Counted from the first letter of the stretch, positions 1 to 13,420 are shown. The stretch: 64,000 nt of DNA from Loxodes magnus (GCA_946699065.1 CAMPDV010000118.1:62001-126000); one strand, 5' to 3'. A program made the numbers and translations. The notes: a model not told the origin generated them from the sequence alone.

Positions 1-2190
1 CTGCTTTTTATTTAAATAATAAAATTGTAATTTAAATCTTAAAGGGAAAAGTTTGGTTTTGTAGTTAATGAATTAAAAGACTTTACAAAAAGGAATAATA
101 ATTTAGTTTTGGAGAAGAAGGGTAAAATTTATAATGGTATGGTAAATTATCAAAATTAATAGTTCAATTAGAGTACAGTAAATTGATCATAATAACTTAA
201 TTAAAGTTAAACTAGAACAAATTAATAAAGTTTCTTCATTTAAAATAGGCTAGAGAATTTTAAGTTATAAATTAAATTAAAATTATTTCAAATCATTTCA
301 TATATGAAATACAAGCAAAAGAAAAATTTCCAATTATAGAATTAAATTAATAAAATCATAAAATTAGAGAGAAATCAAATTTTTTAAATGAAATATAAAT
401 TTATTCTGGATTTTAGCTTAATAATTCAACATAATTAACTTGAAAATTAGCTTTATTTTTAATTTTTATATTTATCAAAACATAAAAATTCTTTGATCAT
501 ATACCACATAGTTGATTTATAAGAAAAAGTAACTAAAGATTAATGAAATAATAAATATAAATTTATTTCCAGCTTAATTATAAAATTTAGATGTGCAAAT
601 GTTGAAAAGAAAGAGGTTAACAAGATGAATAATTGAATAAATTAAAAATGATAATATAAGGGAATTAATATATGCAAAATTTTCTTTAATTGAACATGCT
701 AATACAAAGTAATAAAATGAAATCAAATAATATTCTTAAATTTCTTACCAAAATCATAAAAAAGAATGATTCCTACTTTTTTATTCATAAAAATTACATC
801 TCAACTCTCTTTCTACTATCGATTTAAATTGAATAATCGTAAAATACTATAAATATTTTGACTAGTCTAGTTTTAAATTAATTTATATTGTTTAATTTAT
901 GAACTTTAAGATTGAAATTAATTAAAGTCTAAAACTAAAATTTCTTCTATTAAATAAATTTAAAAATGATAAACCAAATTAAAGCTAAGCAAAACTTGAT
1001 TCTGAAAAGACTAATAATAGGAAAGTAAGTTTATAAATCTAATTAAATAATTAATTTAAATAAATGGAATTTATTTAAATTCTAGCTTTATGTGTTTATA
1101 AATATACTTAATCAAAACTAATTTAAGCTTAAAAATTCATTGCTTTTGCTCTATTGTTATTAGATGTATAAGCATTATGTCTTTTATTAACGCTTTATAT
1201 AAAGAATAAAGAAAAGACTTGTTTAGCGAAAAGATTAAACAAAAAGTATTCTGTTTTAAACTAAAGAAAGTTTGGATTAAATTATTTTCACATTATATTT
1301 TAGGAAATGAGATATCGATATTTAAATTAGGATATATTTATTTACGAAGATATTATGTTGAAAATAGGTAAAAAGAGTTTAGTAGTAATAGTGAATATGC
1401 AAAAGTCTAGAAATATATATTATTATTCTCTAATTGTGCATGCTCTTAAATAAATAAACTTGAACAGTCTTTATAGTTAATATTCTAAAAATCCAATTAT
1501 GTCTCTGCTTTTGAAGAAATATTTTAAGTACAATTTGCTTAAATCATATATAGAAATATCTTTTTAGAACTCCTAATAAATGGGTTGAATATTTAATCTT
1601 TTAGTAGATTACCTATTGAAATTTGGATTTTAACTTTATAATTTAAAACATTTACAATAATGAATAGATGCTAAGTATCTTTTATTGCAATTAATTACAT
1701 TAAAATATATTAATTTACTTTTTCAAATGCCTATCTATAAGAAATAGGTTATACAGATCTCTGGATACTAACAGATTAATTTAATTTATTAAACAAAGAG
1801 AAAATCTATAATAATAGGTTTAGCAGATGGATTATATAATTTTATCAACTAAATGATGCTAGCATTTGTTAACGATTTATTCTAGATTTAAAATAATAAA
1901 TTACTATATATATAGTAATGCATATTCAAATTTTTACTTTACTTCATACAAAAGAGATTGTTGATAATATAATAATGGCTTTGACAATTCTTACAAAATT
2001 TAAGCATTTAGATTTACGTTTTACACTGATAATTTCTCAAACATTGATCATTCAACTATACTTAAATAATTTGAACAATTTATAAAATTCACACATAATT
2101 TAGTTTATATTCTAGCTTCATTCAATATTCATTTTTTAAAGTAACTAAATTATAAAATCAATGCTATTTTTTGTTCTTAAATAGATAGAA
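1..2190. other. AT-rich stretch without recognised gene
   Basis: Very AT-rich sequence with homopolymer runs and no codon texture, repeat array or motif that I can support. The same stretch in the other copy is 41863-44052. It separates the duplication edge from the LINE-like block. Confidence 0.5.
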
Positions 2191-2248
2191 ATAATCTGTT
2201 GAAAGAATTGGATCTTGAGTAGGACCTTCAACATAGCTGTAAACCGGA

Positions 2249-4430
2249 ATGAAGAGCTTTTGGAGCAAATCTAACTTGGGCATAACGATTTCTCAACAAT
2301 TTGAAACTGTAGAAGTTCTCAAATCTAAATTTGGAAGATAGCTGAAGGATATTGTGAAAAGTATGGAGTATGTCACTCCCTAATTCCTATCAATTAAATC
2401 CACGCAGACTCAAACTTTGGCAAAGTCTATGCCATATATCAGAGGATGAGCTACAACAACAGAAGACGAAGGCTCTCAATATTGGCTATAAATCTAGTGA
2501 AGGGAAAATTTCCACTAAATTCTAAATCGAATGTCTAAGCTAGTAATCCATGATATCGCGGAAAAAAACTTTGATTAAATCAGGAATGAAAGGAACTTTG
2601 TTAATGAAACTCTATGACTTTAATAGAGAGAGTAGAAAGGTCTTAACGCGATGGAGCTCACGGTTCGCAAAAGCAACCATGGAATTAAGGTAGCAATATG
2701 TAAATGGAGGACCTATTATCTCCAATTGATGTACAGGAATACAATTTTACATTACCCATAAACTGTTTAAAAAGTAGTTTTTTACATCCTTCCGTCTCTT
2801 CCCATTCTCCTTCCAATATGAGAAGAATATTCCGAGAAATATTATGAGCCAATGGAGGATGAGAATCTTTCATTTAAGAGGAATTTATGGAGGACAAGAA
2901 AAATCTGCCAAACTGAAATTTAAGATTTAAACCATGAAGAAACCATAGACTTGAAAAGGTTGTACGGAAGGAGACTTAATAAAACCCTACCGATAGGTAA
3001 CTAGGCAGAAAGTAGCTCGATAAAAAACTGAATAGCTTTGATTTCGTCAATTAATTAATTAAAATTTAATTATCTAACCAAAATTTTATCACTGATTAAA
3101 AATTTACTTAGGGAGAATCAATTTAATGTGATTGATTTAAACAATATTACAAGGAAGTATCTAATGGGAAGATCTGAGCATGAATATTGGAGGAATCAAG
3201 CGAGACAAGACTGAGGTATCAAGTAACGTTAAATTGAACGATGCCAAGTACTAAGGTTTCTTAGGCAGCATTTCGACACTGACCCTATAAAAGAAAACAT
3301 CTTTCGAGATATGCTAGAAAAGACTGTAATGTAGAATATTTTTTTAATTTTATTTAAAGAGCTGCGCGCTCTATAATCTCAGTTTTTTATTAAGTGGTAT
3401 CTAATCAAAAAATTGTTATTTATGCTAGATTTTATTTTTTTATTTGAAAGATTAAAAATTTTCTTATTTCATTCTTAAATTTTTTATTGTCTTTTTGTAT
3501 TATTAACTCTGGAAGTCCTAAAAATATCTTGACTTTAAAACTTGCTTACAGATATTTACTTCCAAAGCTTGGGTAGATGATTTATTATTGCTTCCCGATA
3601 AAGATAATAAGATTTTATTAATTTAGGCCACATTAGAAATATTTAGTTAAGTTAAATTGAGATTAATGCTGAAAAATGTGAATATATCTACTTTAGAAGT
3701 AATAGCTAAAGCATGAAAATTCAGACTTCAATATAAAACTAAATAATTAGCAAATTTAAATATCAAGAATATTAATCTATCTAGGAAAGGCTTAAAAAAA
3801 CTATAAAGCATAATGTTAAGATGTTTCAATGTAGTACAAAAGGTTTGGGAATGGATCTATCTAAAAGCTTCTAAATATCAAATAATTATTCCTTAAAATT
3901 TTTAATTGATTTTCCGAATACCTATACTCTGAAAATAGAATATGGGTAAGAAGTAATTACTAGGGTTATTCTTCGAGATATTAAAAAATGAAGCATGATA
4001 TAATTACGAGCTAAAGAAAGTTACAAGATGTGTTTTACAAAATCCTAATTAAATTTTAAATAAATCTTGCTTTATTTACTTAAATTGTTTACCCTTTGAA
4101 AATTACATTATAATGAGGTATTTCAAATTCTACATCAAACTTTACACTGAGTCTTAATTGATTCCAACTCTGATGAGCATTTATTTTTAGCAAAACAAAA
4201 AAAGATGACCTTAAATATTTCAGGTTTTCAAATCACTATAAGAAGCAATAGAAAGGATGAAAGTGATGCCTCTGCCCGCTTATATTTTGAAGATTAAAAT
4301 AATAGCATTGATGAACAAAAATTTCCAATTTACATTTACACTACATTAAGAAAGATAATAGTTCGAAAAATATCATCAATTTAAAATTAAGATCCTTAAG
4401 TTACAGTTTTATTATGATTATTATTAAATA
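2249..4430 (+). mobile_element. LINE-like retrotransposon block (copy 1)
   Basis: A block richer in GC than its flanks. From the ATG at 2249 one frame runs to about 3332 (about 361 codons) with TAA/TAG as Gln and several TGAs in Trp-like settings (YIRGWATTT, LQIQWREN, NETLWLQQ). I do not recognise this N-terminal part. At 3567 a reverse-transcriptase signature appears, A-W-V-D-D-L-L-L-L (xxDD catalytic pair at 3576-3581). In neighbouring frames follow I-N-A-E-K-C-E-Y-I-Y-F at 3662 and a thumb-like stretch to about 4430, as in LINE ORF2 proteins. The reading frame changes between these parts, so this is an old, decayed copy. Both duplication copies share the breaks, so decay came before duplication. 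The upstream ORF could be ORF1 or part of ORF2. Confidence 0.5.
3358..3374. other. Perfect stem-loop, AGAGC/GCTCT
   Basis: A 5-bp inverted repeat AGAGC-TGCGC-GCTCT with a GC-rich loop stands out in an AT-rich setting, just after the first long ORF of the LINE-like block. It is repeated in the other copy near 45220. It could be an RNA structure of the element or chance. Confidence 0.35.
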
Positions 4431-6822
4431 TAACACTCAGAAATTTGTTTCTTAAACTATAGCTCTAGATGAAAAATATTTAGTTTTGTATAAATGATTT
4501 CAGTTTAAATACTTACTATAAAATTTCTATAATGTCTTATACTTTTTTAATAAATCTTTTATATTAAAACTCTTTGATGAGGTATTAAAATAATAAAATT
4601 TTTTGATGTTTTTAATTTTTGTTTAGTTCTCCAAAATTTATATCTTTAATGATTTGCAAATTATTTTGCAATCCTTTTCATATATTTTTAAATTCTAAAA
4701 TTAATTTCTTTAAAATTTACCTTTGTGATTTGTAATATCAGACCACTTGCAAAATTTAAGTGATGCTTTTGTTTAAATTTAACTTGATCTTCAACTTTAT
4801 TTTCTTAAGGAGTCAATATGTAATGATTTTAGACATTTGCAAGTATTAGTAAACAGTCATAAATATTCCAACTTCTAATCTTAATATCATATTATCTGAT
4901 TTTTATTCTAAAAGATTATCTAAAATTAAGAAGCTGTGAATTAATGTATGCATCTTTGCACAGTAAAGCAATTTATCTTAGTTAAGTTTTAGATCTTGCT
5001 TTATTTCTATTAGCTTTATTTTAAATACTTCTTAAAACATTTTAAAATTCTTTTTGTCTTTGTTTTTATTAATTATGTAGCCTGTATATAATATTGGTTG
5101 CTTTCATTTTTTATTTCTACCTGTTCTCTTTTCTGATTTATGATGCACATATAAAGTTATGCATAAATTATCTTTCTAATTATAAAAATTAAACTTCTAA
5201 ATTTTTTGCTTAGATTATAAATCTCAAATGTTTGCTAAATTTTTCTTTTACTAATCTCCTTCAGAAGCTTAGTTGCTTCTTAAATGAAGCTCTATTTATA
5301 ATATGATCACTCTGCTTTTTATGAAGTTTTATCTTTGAGTTCTTTATTCTAAGTTAGAGCTAAGCTTAATTAAATTTATTTTTCCTTTAGAAATAGTTTC
5401 ATGATCTTTCGTAAGTTTCTTAACCTTTACTAAAATTGCAGTTCTGAGTAACATTTAAATTTCGATTTATGAAGAGAGTTTTAAGCAATAAATGCTGTTC
5501 ATGAGTTGAAAGTACTAATTTTTCTGGTTGATTGCCTGAGATGTTTAAACTTTAGTCTTGGATGGTTTTAATTTAATTTTGAAAATCCCAGATAGGTAAA
5601 ATTTTAGTTTTAAGGAAATAAAAGGAATGTTAAAAATAGTGTTATTATTAAATAAGCATAATTTAAGCTTATAAGTAAAATGTTAATTTTAGATATAGAG
5701 TAGTCTTTTGTTTTACTTATAATGTAAAAGTTAAAAGCTATTATTCATATAGTATTTGTCTTTTTCCTTTAATTACTAAAATTAAACTTATATTGCTTCT
5801 TTAGTATTTAGTTAATAGTGCTATTAATTAATTTAAATCCTTTTAATAATAGTTGTTCTTACTAATACTAAAATTAGTTAAGCCTTCTATAAAAATCTAC
5901 TTATTAAATCTAAATGATAGAGTTATTTTTAATTATAAAGCATGATGCTAAATTTAGTTTTTAACTACATTTTGATTAATTATCTGTTGTATGTGCTATA
6001 TATCTTTTACTAACTATTAGCTATTTTATTACAAGTTCCTTTAAACTTTTACTATCTTGCTTAAATTTAAGATTCACATTCTTATTGAAAAATAAGAGGA
6101 AACGGTACAAAATAAATTTGGAAATAGCTACTCCCCAATAATAGAAGCTATGATTATTAATAAAATAACTAAACTCCTTATCTTTTCAGAAAGGCTAACA
6201 AAGACTGTAGCAAAGCCTCTCACCAGTTAAAGGATGCTTGAAGTATAATTAAAACTAAAAAGCTTTTATTAAGCAGAAAGATGAATATTAAGATATAAAA
6301 GACTTAGTACAGCTAGAATATTCTGATAATTAAGTATATTCTTTACAAATTATAAGATTAGAATACTCATTGCTTAAGCTTAATCTTATAGCTAATTTAA
6401 AGAACTAAATCCTTAAGAATTATTAATTTTAATATCTTCTTATTTAGAAAGTAAATAAATCTTAAAGCTTTTTATAAATCTTAACTTGCAAAACTTGCTT
6501 TATGAAAAATTAGGAATTAACTAGTACATTTTTACGACTAAACATATCAAAACTTACTAAAGTTTATTCCTTATTTTAAATATATAAAAGGATAGAATAA
6601 TTAAAAATAGAGATTTATCAAAAATAAGTGAATCCAATGTAAATTAAAGCATTGTAAAATAATATTTTTTTCTTTTATTAAAGCAAACAATGGCTAAAAA
6701 TAGCTTAAACTATTGCTTTATCATCAGAGAAAAAGCAATCTAATATTTAGTTTATAATATTTTTATTACAATATAAACATTTTATTTATAAGCAGGTTAA
6801 AGTCAATAAATTATTAAAAGTA
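4431..6822. other. AT-rich spacer upstream of the cysteine-rich gene
   Basis: No gene, repeat array or recognisable motif was found in this 2.4 kb. The duplicate is 46293-48685. The last few hundred bases presumably include the promoter of the cysteine-rich gene, but I see no site I can name. Confidence 0.4.
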
Positions 6823-9800
6823 ATGAAAGAAGTGGAGAAACTTCTTATTGTCTTCATAATGCTTCTATTTATTCAAAATGCAAGATCTGCCTGTTCTAAC
6901 GGACAAAATACATGTAATAAAAAGTGTTATAATCCAGATTAAATGATCTGTTTAGGCTCCGTCAATTGTCCTTTTCCTGGAGTAACTTGCGGTGTATTAT
7001 GTTAAAAAAGTCAAAATTCGTGTGGAGGTATATGCTACAAAAGTAGCGAAAGGTAATGTTTGAGTACAATAAATTGTTAAACACCCGGAGAAACTTGTGG
7101 ATTACTTTGCACTTATACTTAATCAACTTGTAATGGATTATGTTACGATATACGAACTTAAAGTTGCTAACCAGATGTAAGATGTCCTTCTCCAGGTGGT
7201 CTTTGTGGAAAGATATGTAAAATTGAAGAATAATCATGTGGAGGTGTTTGTTATAAAGAAAAAAATTAGTAATGCTTAGGATCTAACGATTGTTCTTCTC
7301 CAGGAGAAACTTGTGGAAAATTATGCAAATAAGATGAAAAATCATGTGGAGGTGTTTGCTATAAGACAAAGGATTTTTAATGTCTAGGAACCTAAGATTG
7401 TTCTTCTCCAGGAGAAACTTGTGGAAAATTGTGTAAAAAAGATGAATAATCATGTGGAGGTATTTGCTATAAGACAAGTGATTAGTAATGTCTAGGAACC
7501 TAAGATTGCTATTCTCCAGGAGCAACTTGTGGGTTTCTTTGCAAAATAGGAGAGCAATCATGTGGAGGTACTTGCTATAAATTAAGTGATTAGTAATGTT
7601 TAGGAACAATTGAATGTCCCTTTCCAGGATCAACCTGTGGAAAGTTTTGCAAAAAAGATGAGTAATTATGTGGAGGTGTTTGTTATAAAATAAATGATTA
7701 GTAATGTTTAGGAACCAAAGATTGTCCTTTACCAGGAGCAATTTGTGGAAAATTATGCAAATAAGATGAAAGATCATGTGGAGGTACTTGCTATAAAGAA
7801 ACAAATTAGTAATGTTTAGGAACCAAAGAATGCTATTCTCCGGGAGAAACTTGTGGAAAATTATGTAAAATAGAAGAATAGTCATGTGGAGGTGTTTGCT
7901 ATAAAGCAATTGATTAGTAATGTTTAGGAACAATTGATTGCTTTTCTCCAGGAGAAACTTGTGGAAAATTATGCAAATAAGATGAAAGATCATGTGGAGG
8001 TGTTTGCTATAAATTAAATGATTAGTAATGTCTAGGAACAATTGATTGTCCTTTTTGAGGAGTAATTTGTGGAAAGATATGCAAATTAGATGAACAATCA
8101 TGTGGAGGTGTTTGTTATAAAGAAATAAATTAGTAATGTCTAGGATCTAACGATTGTTCTTCTCCAGGAGAAACTTGTGGAAAATTATGCAAATTAGAAG
8201 AATAATCTTGTGGAGGTGTTTGTTATAAAGAAATAAATTAATAATGTCTAGGATCTAACGATTGTTCTTCTCCAGGAGAAACTTGTGGAAAATTATGCAA
8301 ATTAGAAGAATAATCTTGTGGAGGTGTTTGTTATAAAGAAACAAATTAGTAATGTCTAGGATCTAACGATTGTTCTTCTCCAGGAGAAACTTGTGGAAAA
8401 TTATGCAAATAAGATGAAAGATCATGTGGAGGTGTTTGTTATAAAGAAACAAATTAGTAATGTCTAGGATCTAACGATTGCTATTCTCCAGGAGAAACTT
8501 GCGGGTTTCTTTGCAAAATAGGAGAGCAATCATGTGGAGGCTAATGCTATTCGCCAGATAAATAGAGTTGTCTTGGAAATATAGACTGCGATAATCCAAG
8601 TGAAAAATGCGGAAAACTTTGTACAAAAGAAGAATAATCTTGTGGCGGTTAATGTTATGGCCCAAATAAAAAAATTTGTTTAGGTACGGTTAATTGCTAA
8701 ATAGCAGGAGAAACATGTGGAATATTATGTAATCCAAAAGAATAATCTTGTGGTGGTAAATGTTATGATCCAAATAAAAAAATTTGTTTAGGTACAGTTA
8801 ATTGCTAAACAGCAGGAGAAGCATGTGGAATATTATGTAATCCAAAAGAATAATCTTGTGGTGATAAATGTTATGATCCAAATAAAAAAATTTGTTTAGG
8901 TACGGTTAATTGCTAAACAGCAGGAGAAACATGTGGAATATTATGTAATCCAAAAGAATAATCTTGTGGCGGTTAATGTTATGATCCAAATAAAAAAATT
9001 TGTTTAGGTACGGTTAATTGCTAAACAGCAGAAGAAGCATGTGGAATATTATGTAATCCAAAAGAATAATCTTGTGGCGGTTAATGTTATGATCCAAATA
9101 AAAAATTTTGTTTAGGTACGGTTAATTGCTAAACAGCAGGAGAAGCATGTGGAATATTATGTAATCCAAAAGAATAATCTTGTGGTGGTAAGTGTTATGA
9201 TCCAAATAAAAAAATTTGTTTAGGTACGGTTAATTGCTAAACAGCAGGAGAAACATGTGGAATATTGTGTAATCCAGAAGAAGAATCTTGTGGTGATAAA
9301 TGTTACAAAACAAATTAAAAAATATGTTTTGGCACTGTTAACTGTCCTAATTCGGGAGAAACTTGCGGAAAACTATGTTTAAAAGAAGAATTATCTTGTG
9401 GAGGCGTCTGTTTTAAAACAAATGAAAAGACATGTTTAAATGTTCCGAATTGTGATTTTCCAGGAGAGATTTGTGGCATTCCCTGTAAAAAAGATGAGTA
9501 GTCATGTGGAGGTACTTGCTATAAACCAAGTGAAAAAAAATGCTTAAAAACTATTAATTGTCCTAAGTCCGGCTCAAAGTGTGGAACTGTTTGTTAATTC
9601 GATGAGTAATCTTGTGGAGGTTAGTGCTTTAAATAACAAAAGAAAAAATGCTTAAATGTGCCTAAATGTGATAATCCTGGTGAAATGTGTGGAACTATTT
9701 GCAATTTAAATGAATTATCTTGTGGAGGATTATGCTATGACCCAAGCATAAAAGATTGTTTAGCCACAGTTAACTGTTTTTCTCCTGGTAGTTAATGTGG

Positions 9801-11994
9801 ACTATTATGCAAAAAAAATGAAAAATCCTGTGGAGGAATGTGTTATGATTCATCTAAAAAATAGTGTTTGAAAAGTGAAAATTGTAATTCTCCAGGATCA
9901 CAATGTGGAATAGTTTGTAATCTGGATTAGATATCTTGTGGAAGTTAATGTTATAAAAAAAGCGAAAATTAGTGCTTAGGTAATATTAATTGTCCAGTTC
10001 CAAGTGAATAATGTGGAAAAATATGCAAGTTGAATGAAAATTCTTGTGGAGGGTTGTGTTATAACATAAATTAATAGCAATGCTTAAGTATTTCTGATTG
10101 TGATAAATCTGGAGTAACTTGTGGTTAAATTTGCAAAATTGGCGAAAATATTTGTGGAGGTAAATGCTATAATCCAAGTAAATAAAAATGCTTATAAGCT
10201 TTTAATTGCTCTAATCCAGGTAGATAATGCGGATAACCTTGCAATTTAGATGAAAAATTATGTGGAAGTAAATGTTATAACCCTAAAAGTTATAAATGCT
10301 GAGAAACAAATGATTGTCCTCTGAATAATCCAAGCTGTTCATATCCTTGTAAGCTTGGAGAATAACCATGCGGAGGATAATGCTATATATAAAGTAAAAA
10401 AAAATGCTTAGGAACTATAAATTGTAAGAATCCAGGAATAAAATGCGGGTAACTTTGTAACATAGCCGAAAAGTCATGTGGTGGAATTTGCTACAAAGAA
10501 TCATAAAAGATATGCTTAAGATCAAAAGAATGCTTTGATACAGTTGATACATGTGGAACACTTTGCAATATAGGAGAGCAACTATGTGGCGGAATTTGCT
10601 ATAAATAAACCTAAAAGTTGTGCTTAGGAAATAGAAATTGCTATGAAGGAGATTCTACTTGTGGTACTCTTTGTAATCTAGATGAGAAATCATGTAGTGG
10701 AGTCTGTTACAAAGAATCATAAAAGATATGCTTAAGAAATAGTAATTGTCATGAAGGAGATTATACTTGTGATACTCTTTGTAATCTAGATGAGAAATAA
10801 TGTGGTGGAATTTGCTACAAAGAATCATAAAAGATATGCTTATGAAATAGTAATTGTCATGAAGGAGATTCTACCTGTGATACTCTTTGTAATCTAGATG
10901 AGAAATAATGTGGTGGAATTTGCTACAAAGAATCATAAAAGATATGCTTAAGAAATAGTAGATGTACTGAAGGAGATTATACTTGTGATACTCTTTGTAA
11001 TCTAGATGAGAAATAATGTGGTGGAATTTGCTACAAAGAATCATAAAAGATATGCTTAAGAAATAGTAATTGTACTGAAGGAGATTATACTTGTGATACT
11101 CTTTGTAATCTAGATGAGAAATAATGTGGTGGAATTTGCTACAAAGAATCATAAAAGATATGCTTAAGAAATAGTAGATGTACTGAAGGAGATTATACTT
11201 GTGATACTCTTTGTAATCTAGATGAGAAATAATGTGGTGGAATTTGCTACAAAGAATCATAAAAGATATGCTTAAGAAATAGTAATTGTACTGAAGGAGA
11301 TTCTACCTGTGATACTCTTTGTAATCTAGATGAGAAATAATGTGGTGGAATTTGCTACAAAGAATCATAAAAGATATGCTTATGAAATAAAAATTGTACT
11401 GAAGGAGATTATACCTGTGGAACTCTTTGTAATATCGACGAGTTATTATGTAATGGAGAGTGCGTCAAAAAAAACGAAAAAGTGTGCTTATGAAATAAAA
11501 ATTGTACTGAAGGAGATTATACCTGTGGAACTCTTTGTAATATCGACGAGTTATTATGTAATGGAGAGTGCGTCAAAAAAAACGAAAAAGTGTGCTTATG
11601 AAATAAAAATTGTACTGAAGGAGATTATACCTGTGGAACTCTTTGTAATGTCAATGAGTTATTGTGCAATGGATTATGTTATAATGAAAATTAATAAATA
11701 TGTGTAGGAAACAGTAACTGTACTGATGGAAATTCAACTTGTGGAACTCTCTGTTATACAAATGAGAAATCTTGCGGAGGAATTTGCTATGAAGAAAGTG
11801 TTTAAAAATGTATTGCCACTTCAAATTGCTAAGATCCAGGATTTTTTTGTGGTTTAGTTTGTCTTTTGGATGAGGATTCTTGTGCTGGATAATGCTATAA
11901 AGTCTCAGAGAAGATTTGTACAGCTACAGATGATTGCGTAGAACCTGGACCTTTATGTGGGAAGATATGCATGAAAGGTTAGACTTTTTGTTGA
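6823..11994 (+). CDS. Giant secreted cysteine-rich tandem-repeat protein (copy 1)
   Basis: One frame runs unshifted for 1723 codons from the ATG at 6823 to a TGA at 11992. The N-terminus is a clear signal peptide: M-K-E-V-E-K, a hydrophobic core L-L-I-V-F-I-M-L-L-F-I, then a likely cut after NARSA. The rest is about 47 units of about 36 residues with six cysteines each, near the pattern C-G-G-V-C-Y-K...Q-Q-C-L-G-T-x-D-C...P-G-E-T-C-G-K-L-C. TAA/TAG occur at nearly every unit as Gln. Six in-frame TGAs (8056, 10300, 10843, 11383, 11491, 11599) must be read through, probably as Trp, for the protein to be whole. The last TGA is taken as stop because the repeat ends there, but the frame stays open beyond it. 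A periodic-cysteine secreted protein suggests a surface, cyst or extrusome component, like ciliate surface antigens. The function is not known. Confidence 0.8.
10720..11640 (+). repeat. 108-bp tandem repeats within the cysteine-rich gene (copy 1)
   Basis: Near-identical 108-bp (36-codon) units follow one another here. Five or more are of the type C-Y-K-E-S-Q-K-I-C-L-R-N-S; two nearly identical units near 11395-11610 end in V-C-L followed by a TGA and N-K-N-C. This is the most homogeneous part of the array, so it was amplified most recently. Confidence 0.9.
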
Positions 11995-12320
11995 TTATCT
12001 TTAAATTTTACTTAAATTTAACTAAAATAATCTTGTTACATCTTTTCATTATTGGAATTGCTTCATTTATTTTAAGATTCATAATATTATTTAATAATTT
12101 TTCATTTCTTCATACTTTCATCTTTATCTTCTTCATCAGTTTATTCCTTCTATTCTTCATTTTACTCTTCAAATTCTTCTCCTCCTCTTTATCTTCCTCA
12201 TTCTCTTCATCTTTTTCTTGATCTTTAACTTCTTCTCCCTTAGTTGCAGAATTTTCTAATCAATCATCTTTTTCCAGTTCAAATAATTCTAATATCCTTG
12301 AATTTTACTTTTTTATAATA
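11995..12320. other. Polypyrimidine-rich 3' flank of the cysteine-rich gene
   Basis: T/C-rich sequence with many TCT and TTC triplets, so any plus-strand reading looks Ser/Phe/Leu-rich. I treat it as 3' flank rather than as extra coding sequence. The duplicate is 53642-53967. A continuation of the cysteine-rich frame into a Ser-rich tail cannot be excluded, because TGA can be sense here. Confidence 0.4.
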
Positions 12321-12329
12321 ATATATTAC

Positions 12330-12790
12330 AATTAAATTAATAAATTTACATTGCTCTAGCACTATTGGGTTAATCATGATAAAATGAGACTTTTGTTTTT
12401 ATCAATTTTTCAATTGAGCACATTACACAAAATGGTGAATGCATTATTCTAGAAAATATTCTGGCTTGCTAAGTTTTTGACTTTTGTCTTGATTTCTTCT
12501 CCTCGACGCTGATTCTTGATTCTTCTTGTGTTAAACCTGCCAAAGCAAAGAAAACATTTTGCTAATTATGGGTACATACAGTTACCCAAACTAAGAACAA
12601 GCAGATTTTTTTTTGCTTCCAGCATTTCCAAAGATTTCTAGCCTTTCTTCAAAATCCTGCCTTGTCTTGTGCATATTTCCAAGCACTCAAATTCTCTAGT
12701 TTAAAACTCAGAGCAAAATACAGCTTTCAGTCCGGTCCTGGACGGTGGCATGCGGAAAGTAGGATTGATGCCTATTCTAAAAGTTTTTTA
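12330..12790 (-). mobile_element. ORF1-type element fragment, N-terminal block (copy 1)
   Basis: On the minus strand this matches 61960-62400 (also minus), with shared runs such as CAATCCTACTTTCCG and a stretch around GGTGAATGCATT. At 61100-62600 the block lies upstream of a zinc-knuckle part. Here it stands alone, so it is a separate fragment. The translation is lysine-, glutamine- and tryptophan-rich and compatible with a coiled-coil ORF1 region. Copy 2 is at 53977-54437. Confidence 0.5.
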
Positions 12791-12999
12791 ATATTAGTTA
12801 ATTTTATATATTATAATATTTTTAATTTATTAAATATATTTTTACTTCAAACTTTTATAGATTTGTCAACTTAAAAATTCTAAAATTATCTTTCTTGTTT
12901 ATTTGAATTTAAATTATAGTAGACTTAATCTAAAATTAGATACAATAATTCACTTTAATAAAAGAGTTATTGTATGAAGCTTCACATTTAATTCAGTTC

Positions 13000-13420
13000 C
13001 TCTTGTTATATAAGTTTAAATTTTTTAATTTTCTTCTCTTCTCATTTATTTTCTTACATTTTCTCGCTTTTCTTCATGCTTCTAATACTTTCTTTTAATT
13101 CAACCTGCAACTCTGTTTGTTTTGAAATGTTTTTTAAATAATAATCGTTTTTTAGATTGCAAATTACTACGAAATTTTTTATTAGAAGGTCTGCATCAGT
13201 TTATTTATGAGAAATAAACTGTTATTTTATGTAGATTTGATCATAAGTTATTAGTATTTACAAGTTTTTTCCAGTAAATTTATCAGAAAGATTTCTAAGT
13301 GAGTCCAAAGAGTAGACACATTCGAAGATATGCTTATATAGATCTTTACTTCTGCATGGACAGAGTACGTTTTTCACTGTCCAGCACGTATATAAATAAT
13401 TCTGAAAATTATAAGATTAA
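13000..13420 (-). mobile_element. LINE ORF2 C-terminal zinc-finger fragment (copy 1)
   Basis: Minus-strand translation gives C-P-C-R-S-K-D-L-Y-K-H-I-F-E-C followed by a leucine-rich stretch and ITYDQIYI. This CxC-x7-H-x3-C pattern is the usual C-terminal motif of LINE ORF2 proteins. It aligns with the plus-strand C-K-C-G-E-Y-N...H...C and LYDQIYI at 59328-59800. A basic coiled-coil tail follows to about 13000. The reverse-transcriptase part is missing, so it is a 5'-truncated or broken LINE. Copy 2 is near 54647-55067. Confidence 0.6.

Noticed and set aside
2685-2873. Small minus-strand ORF (and its duplicate at 44547-44735)
   Set aside because: It is the antisense of the longer plus-strand frame starting at 2249, which has better codon texture.
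7283-8101. Long minus-strand reading frames over the cysteine-rich genes (also 49146-49772 and 52570-53223)
   Set aside because: They are antisense reflections of the 36-codon repeat. The plus strand has the signal peptide, periodic cysteines and an unbroken frame.
10720-11640. CRISPR-like array
   Set aside because: The 108-bp units are contiguous coding repeats without spacers, in a eukaryotic gene.
6823-11994. Reading the in-frame TGAs as proof of a pseudogene, or as selenocysteine
   Set aside because: There is no frameshift in 1723 codons, TGA-bearing units were amplified, and TGAs in unrelated genes sit at Trp positions. Selenocysteine would not explain so many sites facing Gly, Arg, Leu or Trp.
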